Assembly: GCA_021324185.1 (NCBI GenBank) | Contig: JAJPJN010000180.1 | Location: forward strand, 1 to 64,000 | Length of the DNA: 64,000 nt | Direction of reading: 5' to 3' | DNA from: Terriglobia bacterium | GTDB taxonomy: Bacteria; Acidobacteriota; Terriglobia; Bryobacterales; Bryobacteraceae | In this document: in pieces, positions 9,634-19,331 of the stretch | How positions within the stretch are numbered: the stretch's first letter is position 1 | Layout: every line of letters begins with the position of its first letter | Made by a program: the position numbers and the translations under genes | Notes under the pieces: model-generated | The model's input: only the letters and a program-made list of their open reading frames with translations | What the model was told of the DNA's origin: nothing | Databases searched by the model: none

Positions 9634-10377
9634 TTATTTTGGCGGCGCGGCGGGAGCGCTGGAAATTCCCAGCAGCTCGATGTTGAAAACGAGCACTGAA
9701 CCGGGCGGTATCCCCGGCCGGCCTTGATCGCCATAGGCAATAGCGGCCGGGCAAACGAGTTCCGCCTTGCCGCCGACTTTCATGCGCTGAACGCCCTCGG
9801 TCCAGCACGGGATGACGCGGTTCAAGACGAATTCAGCCGGCTGATTTCGTTTGTAGGAGCTATCGAATTCGGCGCCGTCGATGAATGTGCCGCGATAATT
9901 TACCTTCACCGTATCCGCCGGCGTGGGGGATGGGCCGGTGCCGGGAGTGATATCGCGATAGATCAATCCGGAGGGTGTCTTGATGGCGCCCGGCTGATTC
10001 GCGGCTCTGGCCAGAAAGCCGGCTGATTCTTTAGCGGTGCGCGCCTGAGCCCAGGCTTGGATCTTTGGGCCCCATTCGTCCAGGTCGATAGCGGGCTTAT
10101 GGGCGGCAGCATCGGACAGCGCACGTTCCACAATCGCCATTTCAGCCGGGGAGAGATCGAACGAGCCGATGTAGCGGTACAACGAGAGCCCGAGGGCATA
10201 GATTGTTTTCTGCTCGTCGGTCATGGGGGCCGCCTTGGGCGCAGCGGGTTTGGCGGAAGTCCTGCCGGCAGCCTGAGTTTTGGCGGCTGGCTTCGGCTTC
10301 GCAGCCTGCGGCACACTCTGCGGCGGCGCGGTTTGAGCGAAGGCGACGCTCGCGACAAGGATCAGTAAAAAGCGCAC
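9634..10377 (-). CDS. FKBP-type peptidyl-prolyl cis-trans isomerase, exported
   Basis: Proline isomerase and folding factor expected in the periplasm. A signal peptide (MRFLLILVASVAFAQT) is followed by an Ala/Pro/Lys-rich linker and a helical region (residues about 55-125) like the dimerisation domain of FkpA/Mip proteins. The catalytic FKBP domain is at the C-terminus: VKVNYRGTFIDGAEFDSSY, WTEGVQRMKVGGKAELVCPA, then AYGDQGRPGIPPGSVLVFNIEL. The last 16 nt of ribE overlap its start, so it is the terminal gene of the ftsY-ribD-ribE run. Function is secure; the reason for the operon link is not apparent. Confidence 0.92.
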   Translation of the reverse strand: MRFLLILVASVAFAQTAPPQSVPQAAKPKPAAKTQAAGRTSAKPAAPKAAPMTDEQKTIYALGLSLYRYIGSFDLSPAEMAIVERALSDAAAHKPAIDLDEWGPKIQAWAQARTAKESAGFLARAANQPGAIKTPSGLIYRDITPGTGPSPTPADTVKVNYRGTFIDGAEFDSSYKRNQPAEFVLNRVIPCWTEGVQRMKVGGKAELVCPAAIAYGDQGRPGIPPGSVLVFNIELLGISSAPAAPPK

Positions 10378-10988
10378 CTGCTCAGGCTAGCATTCCGAGA
10401 TTGAGGCAGCAATTTCTCTACGTGCTTTGCCAGAATATCGGCCTCCACGTTCACGCGAGCGCCAGCCCCATAGCCGCGCAAATTCGTGTGCTCATAGGTA
10501 TGGGGAATAATTGTGAAAGCGATTTCTGCGCCTTGCAAGGCGGCAACGGTCAGGCTGATGCCGTCCACGGCGAGCGAGCCTTTTTCGACGACATAGCGCG
10601 CCAGCTTTTCGGGAACGCGGATTCGCAGCCACCAGTTGCCGTTGCCCAGCGCTTCGAGCGATAGAATTTCCGCCGTGCCGTCTACGTGTCCTAAAACGAA
10701 GTGGCCGTCGAGCCGGCTGTTTGCCCGTAAGGGGCGTTCAAGGTTCACGAGCGAGCCGCTATGAAGCGCGCCGAGATTGGTGCGATGAAGGGTCTCAGGC
10801 GAAAGATCAGCCGCAAAATGTTGCTGGCCCAGTTCCACGGCGGTGACGCAGGCGCCATTTACAGCGATGCTGGCGCCCACTGTGGCACCGGCGAGAATGC
10901 GCGAGCAGGCGATTGTCAGGCGCGCACCCGTTTCTTTATGATCCAGCTTTTCGACTACGCCGAGTTCTTCGACGATTCCGGTAAACAT
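10362..10988 (-). CDS. ribE: Riboflavin synthase, alpha chain
   Basis: Dismutates two 6,7-dimethyl-8-ribityllumazine molecules into riboflavin. The MFTGIVEELGVV N-terminus is diagnostic. The 208 residues hold two lumazine-binding repeats, the second starting near DGHFVLGHVDGTAEI. The usual Ser-Leu-x-Val-Ala segment appears as GISLTVAALQGAEI. Its start abuts the ribD stop (10988/10989) and its end overlaps the FKBP start, supporting tight co-translation. No FMN riboswitch was recognised upstream. Confidence 0.96.
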   Translation of the reverse strand: MFTGIVEELGVVEKLDHKETGARLTIACSRILAGATVGASIAVNGACVTAVELGQQHFAADLSPETLHRTNLGALHSGSLVNLERPLRANSRLDGHFVLGHVDGTAEILSLEALGNGNWWLRIRVPEKLARYVVEKGSLAVDGISLTVAALQGAEIAFTIIPHTYEHTNLRGYGAGARVNVEADILAKHVEKLLPQSRNASLSRCAFY

Positions 10989-12089
10989 TCAGCTCTTCAC
11001 CACGTAAGCTTCGACGGCAAATTCGTTCGTGGATACGGGATGAACCGTCAGGCGGTCGAGCAGAATGGCATCGGCGCGCCGCATTCTTCCTTGTCCTCCC
11101 GCGACCGGCAGGCTTTTGAGACCGCCTAGAATTTTAGGCGCGTAGTAAAAGAAGATCTTGTCTGCCAGATGCAGATCGAGCATGGTCCAGTTCACCTTGC
11201 TGCCGGCTTCCACCATGAGCGAGAGATATTTTTTCTGCGCCAGATATTCCAGAACCTTGCGAACATCGGTGCGGCCGCCTTGGCCATCGGCAATGAGAAC
11301 CTGAATGCCCGCTTCCTCGAGCGCCTTTTTGCGCCGCTCCGGCGCTGCCGATGTACCCACGACCAGAACGTCGCCTTCCGCGCTGCGAACCATTTTGGAA
11401 TCGAGACGAATTCGCAATTGGGAATCGAGCACGATGCGCAGTAGCGGGCGGCTGCGTTCGCGCCCGGAGCGGTCAGTCAACAGGCAGTCGTCTTCGAGCA
11501 CGGTGCCGATGCCGGTCAGGATCGCGTCGGAATAATGGCGGACCTGCTGCACGTGGGCGCGCGCGGTTTCGCTGGTAATCCAGCCGAGGTTGTCCTGCGG
11601 AGCAGCGATCTTGCCGTCCAGTGTCAGCGCCGCCTTTACCGTCACCAGCGGAAGCCCGGTTCTCATGAAATGAATGAATGGCTCGTTCAGGCGCTCAGCA
11701 GCGGCGGCAGAGTCGTGATCGATGACCACGTCGATACCTGCTTCGCGCAGCCGCTCAAATCCTTTTCCACTCACCAGCGGATTGGGGTCGGGCATGGGCG
11801 CAACGACGCGCGCCACGCCTGCCCGAATGATTGCATCCACACAGGGCGCAGTGCGGCCTTGGTGCGAGCACGGCTCTAACGTTACATAAAGAGTGGAGCC
11901 GCGCGCCGCTTCACCGGCTTCCCGCAGCGCCACAATCTCGGCGTGATCCACCCCCGCCCAGGTGTGCGCGCCACGCCCCACAACTTGCGAATCCTTCAGC
12001 ACTACAGCACCTACCGTGGGATTGGGACTCGTTAAGCCGCGCGCTGCCCCGGCAAGGCGCAGCGCCTCGTCCATATAGGAATCACTCAC
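10989..12089 (-). CDS. ribD: Bifunctional riboflavin biosynthesis deaminase/reductase
   Basis: Carries out the second and third steps of riboflavin synthesis on the pyrimidine intermediate. The deaminase domain has the zinc site HAE (His49-Glu51) and PCSHQGRTAPC (Cys74, Cys83). The C-terminal reductase domain is visible from LPLVTVKAALTLDGKIA through ILTGIGTVLEDDCLLTDR to VEAGSKVNWTMLDLHLAD. Length 366 is normal. It lies 9 bp after ftsY and directly before ribE, so a short riboflavin operon is embedded behind the SRP receptor gene. Confidence 0.97.
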   Translation of the reverse strand: MSDSYMDEALRLAGAARGLTSPNPTVGAVVLKDSQVVGRGAHTWAGVDHAEIVALREAGEAARGSTLYVTLEPCSHQGRTAPCVDAIIRAGVARVVAPMPDPNPLVSGKGFERLREAGIDVVIDHDSAAAAERLNEPFIHFMRTGLPLVTVKAALTLDGKIAAPQDNLGWITSETARAHVQQVRHYSDAILTGIGTVLEDDCLLTDRSGRERSRPLLRIVLDSQLRIRLDSKMVRSAEGDVLVVGTSAAPERRKKALEEAGIQVLIADGQGGRTDVRKVLEYLAQKKYLSLMVEAGSKVNWTMLDLHLADKIFFYYAPKILGGLKSLPVAGGQGRMRRADAILLDRLTVHPVSTNEFAVEAYVVKS

Positions 12090-12098
12090 AATAGTTCG

Positions 12099-13049
12099 CT
12101 ATCCAAAAAGCGAGTCGACAAAGTTTTCGGGCTCAAAGGGCAGTAAGTCATCGATCTTCTCACCTACACCGACGTAACGGATCGGCAGGTTGAGCTCGCG
12201 CGCAATTGCCACCACGATCCCACCTTTTGCGGTGCCGTCCAACTTGGTGAGAATGATTCCGGTAACGCCCGCTGACTGGGTAAATTTTCGCGCCTGTTCT
12301 AATCCGTTTTGACCGGTGGTGGCATCCATCACCAGCCAAACTTCGTGAGGCGATCCGGGAACGACGCGCCCGCAAGTGCGGCGCATCTTTTCGAGCTCGG
12401 CCATCAGGTTTTCCTTCGTGTGCAGGCGCCCGGCCGTATCGATAATGACGTAATCCATAGCGCGCGCTTTGGCTGCTTGCAAGCCATCGAAGACGACGGC
12501 GCTTGGGTCCGCGCCCGCCTTTTGGCGGATCATGTCCACGTTGGCTCGCTGGGCCCAAACTTCAAGCTGCTCAATGGCAGCAGCGCGAAACGTGTCTGCC
12601 GCGCACAACAGGACCTTTCGGCCTTCGCCCAAAAAGCGATGCGCCAGCTTGCCGATTGTGGTTGTCTTGCCCGCGCCGTTTACGCCGACCACCATGACCA
12701 CCGCGGGCGGAGTCGTTACCAGGTGTATGGGAGTTTCGGAGGCGCGTAAGACCTCTAACAGTTGCTCCCGAATGAGATTCTTGACCTCAACGGCGTCACT
12801 TGCGGACTTGCGGTCTACCTGCTGGCGGATTCGCTCCAGAATATCTTCGACAGTTCGCACGCCGAGATCTGCCGTTATCAGCGTGTATTCCAGTTCTTCG
12901 AGCAGATCCGCATCGATCTCTTTCCGCCCTGCCAGCACATCTTCGATGCGATCCACCAATCCGGAGCGGGTCTTTTGAATACCGGCTTTGAGCCGGTCAA
13001 GCAGGTTTGGTTCGGAAGGTACGGACCCGAAAAGTGTCTGAATCGCCAT
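12099..13049 (-). CDS. ftsY: Signal recognition particle receptor FtsY
   Basis: Membrane-associated SRP GTPase that docks ribosome-nascent chains to the translocon. The helical N domain occupies about residues 15-95. The G domain has [15 protein letters not shown] (P-loop), [32 protein letters not shown] and the specificity motif [10 protein letters not shown]. At 316 residues it lacks the long acidic A domain of the E. coli protein, which is common outside Enterobacteria. It is the first gene of a run with ribD, ribE and the FKBP gene. Confidence 0.97.
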   Translation of the reverse strand: MAIQTLFGSVPSEPNLLDRLKAGIQKTRSGLVDRIEDVLAGRKEIDADLLEELEYTLITADLGVRTVEDILERIRQQVDRKSASDAVEVKNLIREQLLEVLRASETPIHLVTTPPAVVMVVGVNGAGKTTTIGKLAHRFLGEGRKVLLCAADTFRAAAIEQLEVWAQRANVDMIRQKAGADPSAVVFDGLQAAKARAMDYVIIDTAGRLHTKENLMAELEKMRRTCGRVVPGSPHEVWLVMDATTGQNGLEQARKFTQSAGVTGIILTKLDGTAKGGIVVAIARELNLPIRYVGVGEKIDDLLPFEPENFVDSLFG

Positions 13050-13194
13050 GTTGAGGTGAACTGCGAGGCGGGGGTGTACGCCCTGCTATGGTTCAGTTTA
13101 GCTTTTGAAAGAAAGCAATAACCCGTAAGGCAGGTAATGACAACGGTACGTGCGGGACTGTTGCGAAGCGCGTGCTTGCGCCCATACTGCCAGC

Positions 13195-14217
13195 ATGAGC
13201 GGCACGCCCGGCGCTATCTTTTCCGCCCACCCTGCTGTCGCGCTATTGGCCGCATTCGTAATGTCGGTTGTGCTACATGAGCTGGGACATTTGCTACCGT
13301 CCTTGTGGTTCGGATTTTATGTGCCGCGAGTGTCGCTGGGCCCGCTCAGCCTGACACGCGCTCAGGGCCCTTGGAGATTGCGGTATTCGCGAAATTGGTT
13401 TAGCGCGTCCGTAGCGGCGATCCCGCGCGATGAAACCGCCTGGCGGGCACGAATGCTGATCGTTGTCGCGGGAGGGCCACTTGCAAGCCTGCTTACATTT
13501 GTATCGGCAGCGTACCTGTTGGAGAAATTCGGCGCCGCGGCTTCCTTTGTGTCCCTCACGGCGCAACTCAACCTGCTGATATTTCTTTTCGGCCTTGTGC
13601 CGAATTCGCGCCATGCTTCGGTTCGGAATGATGCACGCCTTTTTCTAACCCTGCTCGAAAACGGTTGTGAAGCGGAGCAGATCAAGCTGTATCACCTGAT
13701 TACGCAATTGCAGATCGCAGGTGTGCGGCCGAGAGATTATCCGCGCGATCTGATCCATCGTGTGGCGGCGTCAACGGGCAACTACGATTTGATGTTGTTC
13801 GCAGCGCTGGCGGTGTTTCTTTGGGCGCTTGACTCGGGCGATGCTGGTCTGGCGGCGGTTTGGGACAGCCGCGCTAACGAGCTGCTGGAAGATCATGCGC
13901 TTCGCCTTCGCGATACGGTCCTTTGTGAATCGGCTTGCTTTGACATTGTGCACCGCGGCGCTCTCGATTCTGCGGCGAGAAAGTTACGCGGCATTCGCTT
14001 CGCAAATCTTCCTCCGTGGCTGCAACAACGCGCCAAGGCAGCGTTGTACATAGCTGAAGGATCACGGGCCTCTGCGCTCTCCATGCTCCAGCAGGCCAGA
14101 GCGTCGCTGCCCAAGGGCCGCCCATATTATGAATTCGAAGCAGGAATGCTCGAGCAACTCGATCAGCGCGTGATCATGGCAGGCTTACAGGCCCGTGCGG
14201 CGCAGGCCGCCGCATAG
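13195..14217 (+). CDS. M50-like site-2 metalloprotease
   Basis: Predicted intramembrane zinc protease. From the ATG at 13195 the protein opens with a membrane segment ending in VVLHELGHLLPSLWFGF; HELGH is the HExxH zinc motif. More hydrophobic segments follow (MLIVVAGGPLASLLTFVSAAYLL, containing a Gly-Gly-Pro resembling the second M50 motif, and LNLLIFLFGLVPNSRH in place of the usual N-x-x-P-x-x-P-L-D-G). The C-terminal ~150 residues are helical and soluble, TPR-like in appearance. The third-site aspartate motif is weak, so activity is uncertain. A GTG at 13150 would extend the product by 15 residues with no hydrophobic character. Confidence 0.75.
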   Translation: MSGTPGAIFSAHPAVALLAAFVMSVVLHELGHLLPSLWFGFYVPRVSLGPLSLTRAQGPWRLRYSRNWFSASVAAIPRDETAWRARMLIVVAGGPLASLLTFVSAAYLLEKFGAAASFVSLTAQLNLLIFLFGLVPNSRHASVRNDARLFLTLLENGCEAEQIKLYHLITQLQIAGVRPRDYPRDLIHRVAASTGNYDLMLFAALAVFLWALDSGDAGLAAVWDSRANELLEDHALRLRDTVLCESACFDIVHRGALDSAARKLRGIRFANLPPWLQQRAKAALYIAEGSRASALSMLQQARASLPKGRPYYEFEAGMLEQLDQRVIMAGLQARAAQAAA

Positions 14218-14320
14218 GTGCTTTGCCGGCTCTGTGCTAGCCTTGCTGAAACGATTGCCCTAAGCGCGCTGTCCAAGTTAATGAGCGCGTTGGCGCGACC
14301 ATTTCGCCCTCTTCAGAACG

Positions 14321-15769
14321 ATGCCTACGGTCCGCCCAGTCAACGCTTTTACTCGCCGCTGGCTGGGCGTGTTGTTTTCACTGCCGCTAGCGTTTAGCCT
14401 GTTGGTTTTTTCGCTTACACTCGCGAGCGAGCACACCGACGTCAGCCTGCTGAGGACGCAGAATCTGACTTCTTGCGCCGAACAGCTCAACGCGCTGGCG
14501 AACGATGCGCAAGCGGGCGAACGCGGCTTCCTGATCACCGGCGACGAGCGTTATCTGTTTCCGTTCCAGCAGGCGAACGCCATATTGCCCGCACAAATAG
14601 ATTCCTGCAACCATGTTGCGGAGGAGCGGCCAGCCGCTGTACGGAAACAAATTGCGGCTGCCACGGCCCTGGTTCAACAGAGATTCAGGCAGGTCAACGA
14701 TGTGCTGGCCGTTCAAAACGCGAAAGGTTTTGCGGCCGGCGTCGAGGCCATGAAAGCACAGAACTCGCAGTCGACGATGAATCAGCTTCATCGGATTATT
14801 GGCGAACTCGAACGGCAATTTGCGGCCGATCAATCGCGGTATCTGGAGAAGCAGCGGGGGCTCGAGCGCAACGCTTTTATAATTTTTGTGGTCGGAACGC
14901 TGGTGCTGCTTCTTGTGATGTTCTGGCTGTACAGCGCCCTGCTTTCGTATCTCCATGCGCGCGATGCGGCCACAGCCGAGTTGCAGCGGATGAATGCGGA
15001 GTTAGAGAGCCGTATTGAGGAACGCACTCGCGACTTAACGCGGGCGAACGAGGAGTTGCAGCAGTTTGCCTATGTGGCCAGCCACGACCTTCAGGAACCC
15101 CTTAGAACCATCATCAGTTTTACGCAGTTATTGGAAAGCAAGTACAAGGGGCAGTTGGATGAAGACGCGGATGAGTTCATTGGATACATCGTGAGCTCGG
15201 CGCGGCGGATGACCGATCTCATCAACGGCCTGCTGGCATTAGGCCGTCTGCGTAAGGCAGGGTACGCAACGGCGCCCGTTTCTTTCGACGATTTGCTGCG
15301 TGAAGCCGAGATCGGGTTGCAAGCGAGTATTCGCGAAAGCGGCGCAGAAGTGAAGGCCGATCCTCTTCCGGCGCTGGTGGTCGACCGCGTGCAATTCGCG
15401 CAGGTCTTTCAGAACCTGATCTCTAATGCGATTAAATACCGCCGCGATGAACCGCCCAGGATTGTGATTCGCGCGCGGCGCGATGCCACGAGCTGGATCT
15501 TTTCCGTGTCCGATAACGGCCGCGGTTTCAACCAACAATTCGCCGAGCGTATTTTCGGACTTTTCCAACGTTTGCATCCTCGCGATGTACAAGGTACGGG
15601 CATGGGGCTGGCGATCGCGCGGCGCATCCTCGAGCGGCACGGCGGGCGCATTTGGGCCGAGTCCAAGGAGGGCGTTGGATCTACTTTCTACTTCACGCTT
15701 CCGCTGAGTCTGGAAACGACCCACACGCCGCAACCGGAGGCGGTCGGCGCGGGCGCGAAGAGCTCGTGA
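14321..15769 (+). CDS. CHASE3-domain sensor histidine kinase
   Basis: Membrane sensor kinase. TM1 covers about residues 14-36. A periplasmic helical CHASE3 domain (residues 37-180) contains the family signature ANDAQAGERGFLITGDERYL. TM2 is at about 185-210, followed by a coiled coil. The HisKA domain has the phospho-acceptor His255 in YVASHDLQEPLRTIISF, and the HATPase domain has NLISNAIKYRR, DNGRGFN and GTGMGLAIARRILERHGG. The layout matches bacteriophytochrome-related and cyanobacterial CHASE3 kinases. No response regulator gene is adjacent, so this is an orphan kinase. The ligand is unknown. Confidence 0.93.
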   Translation: MPTVRPVNAFTRRWLGVLFSLPLAFSLLVFSLTLASEHTDVSLLRTQNLTSCAEQLNALANDAQAGERGFLITGDERYLFPFQQANAILPAQIDSCNHVAEERPAAVRKQIAAATALVQQRFRQVNDVLAVQNAKGFAAGVEAMKAQNSQSTMNQLHRIIGELERQFAADQSRYLEKQRGLERNAFIIFVVGTLVLLLVMFWLYSALLSYLHARDAATAELQRMNAELESRIEERTRDLTRANEELQQFAYVASHDLQEPLRTIISFTQLLESKYKGQLDEDADEFIGYIVSSARRMTDLINGLLALGRLRKAGYATAPVSFDDLLREAEIGLQASIRESGAEVKADPLPALVVDRVQFAQVFQNLISNAIKYRRDEPPRIVIRARRDATSWIFSVSDNGRGFNQQFAERIFGLFQRLHPRDVQGTGMGLAIARRILERHGGRIWAESKEGVGSTFYFTLPLSLETTHTPQPEAVGAGAKSS

Positions 15770-15795
15770 GCACAGCTCCAGCCGGGCCACTCGAA

Positions 15796-17406
15796 TCAGT
15801 GAGCGGCGACGGGCCGGCCGGGCTTCTGCTTCCGTATGACGAAGATGAGCGGGATCATGCAGGCGAACGTTATTCCCAAAAGCCAGAAGCAGTCCAAATA
15901 GGAAAGCGTCTCCGCCTGACGCCGCACCATCTGCATGATGAGTGCATACGGGCCGTTCCCGCCGGAGCCGTTGCCGTGCTGCGTGAATACGTTTTGTGCC
16001 GAGTTCACGGCTTGATTGAATCGGGGATTCAACGGTGTTATGTGGTCTGACAATCGCACCTGGTGGAATTGAGCCCGCCGGTCGAGAATGGTTGTGACGA
16101 GCGAGATACCGAGACTCCCGCCCACATTCCGGGCCAGATTGATCAACCCCGAAGCCGCATTATTCTTGTTCGGAGGCACGAAAGCGTACGCCGCGGTGTT
16201 GATAGGAACGAACAAAAACGCCAGCCCTGCCGCTTGAACACAACGCGCGATCGCAACATATTTGAAATCCACATAGATGTTGAAGGTGGTCATGTGAATC
16301 AACGCGAGCGAAGTAATAGCCAAGCCCACGCCGATAAGCCAGCGAGCCTCCACTTTGCTCAGCAGCATGCCCACGAACGGGAGCATGCCCATCACCAACA
16401 GACCTCCCGGCGAGATCGCCATGCCCGCTTCAGTAGCTGAGTAGCCCATTACGAGCTGCAGATATTGCGGGATCAATACCGTACTGCCGAGCAGGACCAC
16501 GCCCACCATAAACATCAGGAACGCAGATGTTCCGAAGCTGCGGTTTTTCAACAGGCTGAGATCGACCACGGGATCTTTCTGCCGGAGCTCCCAGTAGATG
16601 GCAAGAATTAACCCGGCTGCGGAAATCAGAGCGCAGGTGCGGATGAAGCTCGAGGCCAGCCAGTCGTCGCGTTCGCCTTTATCGAGCAGGATCTGCAGGA
16701 AGCCGAGGCCGAAAGCGATGAAGATGATGCCCCAGTAATCCACCCGCAGGCTTGTCTTTTTCCGCTCGGCCCGTTCCTTCTCGAAATAGGGAGGGTCGTC
16801 AACCATAAAGCTGGTGAGCAACAGCGAAACGACTCCAACTGGAATGTTGATGAAAAAGATCCAGCGCCAGGAAAAGTTGTCTGTGATCCATCCGCCCAAG
16901 GTGGGACCGATTGCGGGGGCTGTGACCACCGCGACGCCGTAAATCGCGAACGCCATGCCGCGCTGTCTGGGCGGAAATGTATCGGCCAGAATCGCCTGTT
17001 CGCTCGGCTGTAAGCCGCCGCCGCCGATTCCTTGCAGCACGCGAAAGAAGACCAGCAGGCCGAGAGTAGGCGAAATGCCGCAGAAAAACGAGCTCAGCGT
17101 GAATACGGCGACGCACACCATGTAGAAGTTCTTGCGGCCGATCAGAAGAGAAAACCAACTGCTGAGCGGCAGAATGATGGCATTCGATACCAGGTACGAG
17201 GTAAGAACCCAGGTTGCTTCATCTTCAGTGGCTGAAACACTGCCGGCGATGTGCGGCAGGGAGACGTTGGCGATGCTCACATCGAGCACCTCCATGAAGC
17301 TGGCTAAGGTGACCGTAAGGGCGATCAGCCAGGGATTGAATCGGGGGCGCCATTGCGGCTCAGGTCCCGCGGGCACACTCGGACGACCGGCGGAGGCGCT
17401 TGCCAT
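15796..17406 (-). CDS. emrB: MFS drug efflux transporter, EmrB/QacA (DHA2) family
   Basis: Inner-membrane proton-driven exporter with about 14 hydrophobic segments in 536 residues. Typical motifs include MEVLDVSIANVSLPHIAGS in TM1 and the motif-A-like loop LSSWFSLLIGRKNFYMVCV. Family-specific segments are GIGGGGLQPSEQAIL and PAIGPTLGGWITDNFSWRW. It follows the HlyD-family gene by 7 bp, the standard EmrA-EmrB arrangement, and should pump small toxic compounds through a TolC-type outer-membrane channel not encoded here. The exact substrate cannot be read. Confidence 0.94.
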   Translation of the reverse strand: MASASAGRPSVPAGPEPQWRPRFNPWLIALTVTLASFMEVLDVSIANVSLPHIAGSVSATEDEATWVLTSYLVSNAIILPLSSWFSLLIGRKNFYMVCVAVFTLSSFFCGISPTLGLLVFFRVLQGIGGGGLQPSEQAILADTFPPRQRGMAFAIYGVAVVTAPAIGPTLGGWITDNFSWRWIFFINIPVGVVSLLLTSFMVDDPPYFEKERAERKKTSLRVDYWGIIFIAFGLGFLQILLDKGERDDWLASSFIRTCALISAAGLILAIYWELRQKDPVVDLSLLKNRSFGTSAFLMFMVGVVLLGSTVLIPQYLQLVMGYSATEAGMAISPGGLLVMGMLPFVGMLLSKVEARWLIGVGLAITSLALIHMTTFNIYVDFKYVAIARCVQAAGLAFLFVPINTAAYAFVPPNKNNAASGLINLARNVGGSLGISLVTTILDRRAQFHQVRLSDHITPLNPRFNQAVNSAQNVFTQHGNGSGGNGPYALIMQMVRRQAETLSYLDCFWLLGITFACMIPLIFVIRKQKPGRPVAAH

Positions 17407-17413
17407 AGGGCTG

Positions 17414-18760
17414 TTATTGGGCGTTATTGGTGCCGGAATTCAATAGCACCGTCGGCGTAACCGACATGCCTGGACGCAACGAATGGTCGCGGTCCTGACC
17501 CGGCTCAAGAATAATTTTCACCGGCACCCGCTGCACGACTTTGACATAGTTTCCGGTGGCGTTCTCCGGCGGCAAGAGACTGAATTTGGCTCCGGAAGCT
17601 GCGGCAATGCTGTCGATATGCCCATGATAGGTGCGGCTGCTGCCGTAGGTATCCACCTCGATATCAACCTTCTGGCCGACTCTCATTTTCTTCAGTTGCG
17701 TCTCTTTGAAGTTCGCCGTGACCCAGACATCGTCGAGCGGAACTAAGGACATGATTTGCTGTCCGGGCGATACTTGCATCCCTGGCTCGGCATTCTTGCG
17801 GCTGACTACTCCATCGACCGGGGCTTTGATGACCGTGTAGCGAAGGTTCAGTTGGGCTTGTTCCACGTCTGCTTGCCTTTGGCGCACCTGCGCTTGCGCC
17901 TGTTTGTAGCGCGCCTCCGACACGGCTTGCTGGCGCGCGCGCACCTGTTCGCTCTGGCGTTGCTGTACTTGTGCGGTAGCCAGCCGCGCGCGAGCCTGCC
18001 CCAGTTGCGCAACCGTCTGATCATAATTCCGTTGCGCGGTCACAATATCGGCCTTCGCCGAAGACACCTGCGCCGCAGCCGCATCGGCATTCGCTACTGC
18101 CGCATCGAAATCCTGCTTCGATATCTCGTCTTTCTGCACCAGGTCCTGAAGGCGGGCCAGGTCTTTTTGCGTCTTCACGTAATTCGCCTGCCGCTGCTCC
18201 AGTTCGGCATTCGCTGCACTAACTTTTGCCTGCGCCGCATGCACAGCCTGTTCAGCCGAAGCTACGCCGGCTTGTGCCTCTTGCACTTGCGTGGTGGAAC
18301 TGCTTATCTGGCTGGTTGTGGTGATGGTGGTAATCGGAACGTTTTCCTGCGATTCCAGCGTATTGGCCTGGGAGGTGGCCAATTGCGCCTGCGCCTGATC
18401 ATAGGCGACCTGATAATCGGCGGGATCGAGTTTCACAAGTTCCTGCCCGGCCTGAACCTCCTGGTTATCGTTCACCAGCACCTCGAGAATGGTGCCCGCA
18501 ATACGCGAACTCACCGGCACGAGATGGCCGTCCACCTGTGCGTCATCCGTCGATTCACGGACCGAATAGTACGCATAGATCGGGATGCCGATCACGATCG
18601 CGAGGATTAGAACCGCCAGTAAAACGAAGCGAATCGTGCGCTTGCGCCGGCGGCCGGCTGATTTGGGCCGCTCAGTGTCCTGGGACTGATTTTGCGCGTT
18701 CTGCGGCGCTTGTTCCTGCCCTTCCGATTGATTTTGGTTCTGCTTCTGATCGTCTGCCAT
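17414..18760 (-). CDS. emrA: EmrA-like membrane fusion protein (HlyD family)
   Basis: Periplasmic adaptor linking the EmrB-type pump to an outer-membrane channel. A Gln/Asn-rich cytoplasmic tail (residues 1-35) precedes one transmembrane helix (RFVLLAVLILAIVIGIPIYA). The first lipoyl half-motif follows (RIAGTILEVLVNDNQEVQAG), then a long Ala/Gln-rich coiled-coil hairpin of about 200 residues. The second half-motif (LRYTVIKAPVDGVVSRKNAEPG) and beta-barrel end the protein. I use the ATG at 18760; the ATG at 18781 adds MRTIRHF. The hairpin is longer than in many EmrA proteins. It is transcribed ahead of emrB. Confidence 0.92.
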   Translation of the reverse strand: MADDQKQNQNQSEGQEQAPQNAQNQSQDTERPKSAGRRRKRTIRFVLLAVLILAIVIGIPIYAYYSVRESTDDAQVDGHLVPVSSRIAGTILEVLVNDNQEVQAGQELVKLDPADYQVAYDQAQAQLATSQANTLESQENVPITTITTTSQISSSTTQVQEAQAGVASAEQAVHAAQAKVSAANAELEQRQANYVKTQKDLARLQDLVQKDEISKQDFDAAVANADAAAAQVSSAKADIVTAQRNYDQTVAQLGQARARLATAQVQQRQSEQVRARQQAVSEARYKQAQAQVRQRQADVEQAQLNLRYTVIKAPVDGVVSRKNAEPGMQVSPGQQIMSLVPLDDVWVTANFKETQLKKMRVGQKVDIEVDTYGSSRTYHGHIDSIAAASGAKFSLLPPENATGNYVKVVQRVPVKIILEPGQDRDHSLRPGMSVTPTVLLNSGTNNAQ

Positions 18761-18938
18761 GAAGTGTCGTATCGTCCTCACTCAGGTGGGGCATTGATTC
18801 GCTCGCGGCAACGTAGGCCGCCGCCGCTTTCCGGCACAATCCTTGGATTCGGACGATAAAGCAAAGTTCCTAACTATTTTGCCACTCAGGCCCTTGCTCC
18901 CAGCGTCTTAAGAGGCGAATACTTACGAGATCAACATC

Positions 18939-19289
18939 ATGTACCGACTGTTCTCCACAGCCTCACTGGTCCTGGTTTTCACCGGGCTCTGCTGCGCCGC
19001 CGAACTGCAGGGAGTGATCACGGACTGGAACTGTACCGAAGATATGGTCCGCAACGGGCGTGCGAAGGTGCTGAAGCAGCGGCGCAGTTGTTCGCTGGCT
19101 CACGATTACCGCCGTTCCGCTTACGGGCTGATCACCGACGACAAAAAGTTTTATCAAATCGACCCGCAGGACAACGGCCGCGTGCTGGAGATTCTGTCGA
19201 ATTCACCCAACAAAGACAATCTGAAAGTGATCATTTCGGGAGAGCTGCAGGGGAATAAGATCCACATCGACACGATCAGTTTGTTGTGA
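18939..19289 (+). CDS. Small exported hypothetical protein
   Basis: A 116-residue protein with a signal peptide (MYRLFSTASLVLVFTGLCCAAE). The mature part begins LQGVITDWNCTEDMVRNGRA, with a Cys-containing region (CTEDM, RRSCSLAHDYRRSAYGL), then beta-strands ending SGELQGNKIHIDTISLL. The pattern recalls small secreted proteins frequent in acidobacterial genomes, where a short Cys motif precedes an OB-like fold. No function is assigned. It is divergent from emrA, sharing a 178-bp intergenic region. Confidence 0.7.
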   Translation: MYRLFSTASLVLVFTGLCCAAELQGVITDWNCTEDMVRNGRAKVLKQRRSCSLAHDYRRSAYGLITDDKKFYQIDPQDNGRVLEILSNSPNKDNLKVIISGELQGNKIHIDTISLL

Positions 19290-19331
19290 GAAACCGAGCC
19301 GCGTGCGCTCGCGCTCTAAAGCCCGGCGCGC

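Noticed and set aside
10362-13049. FMN riboswitch ahead of the riboflavin genes
   Set aside because: The genes are in line behind ftsY with gaps of 9 bp or less, leaving no room, and the region upstream of ftsY shows no RFN-element pattern.
17756-18610. 284-residue open frame on the + strand
   Set aside because: Antisense to the coiled-coil coding part of the EmrA-like gene; Leu/Arg-rich composition is the mirror of the Gln/Ala repeats and shows no family pattern.
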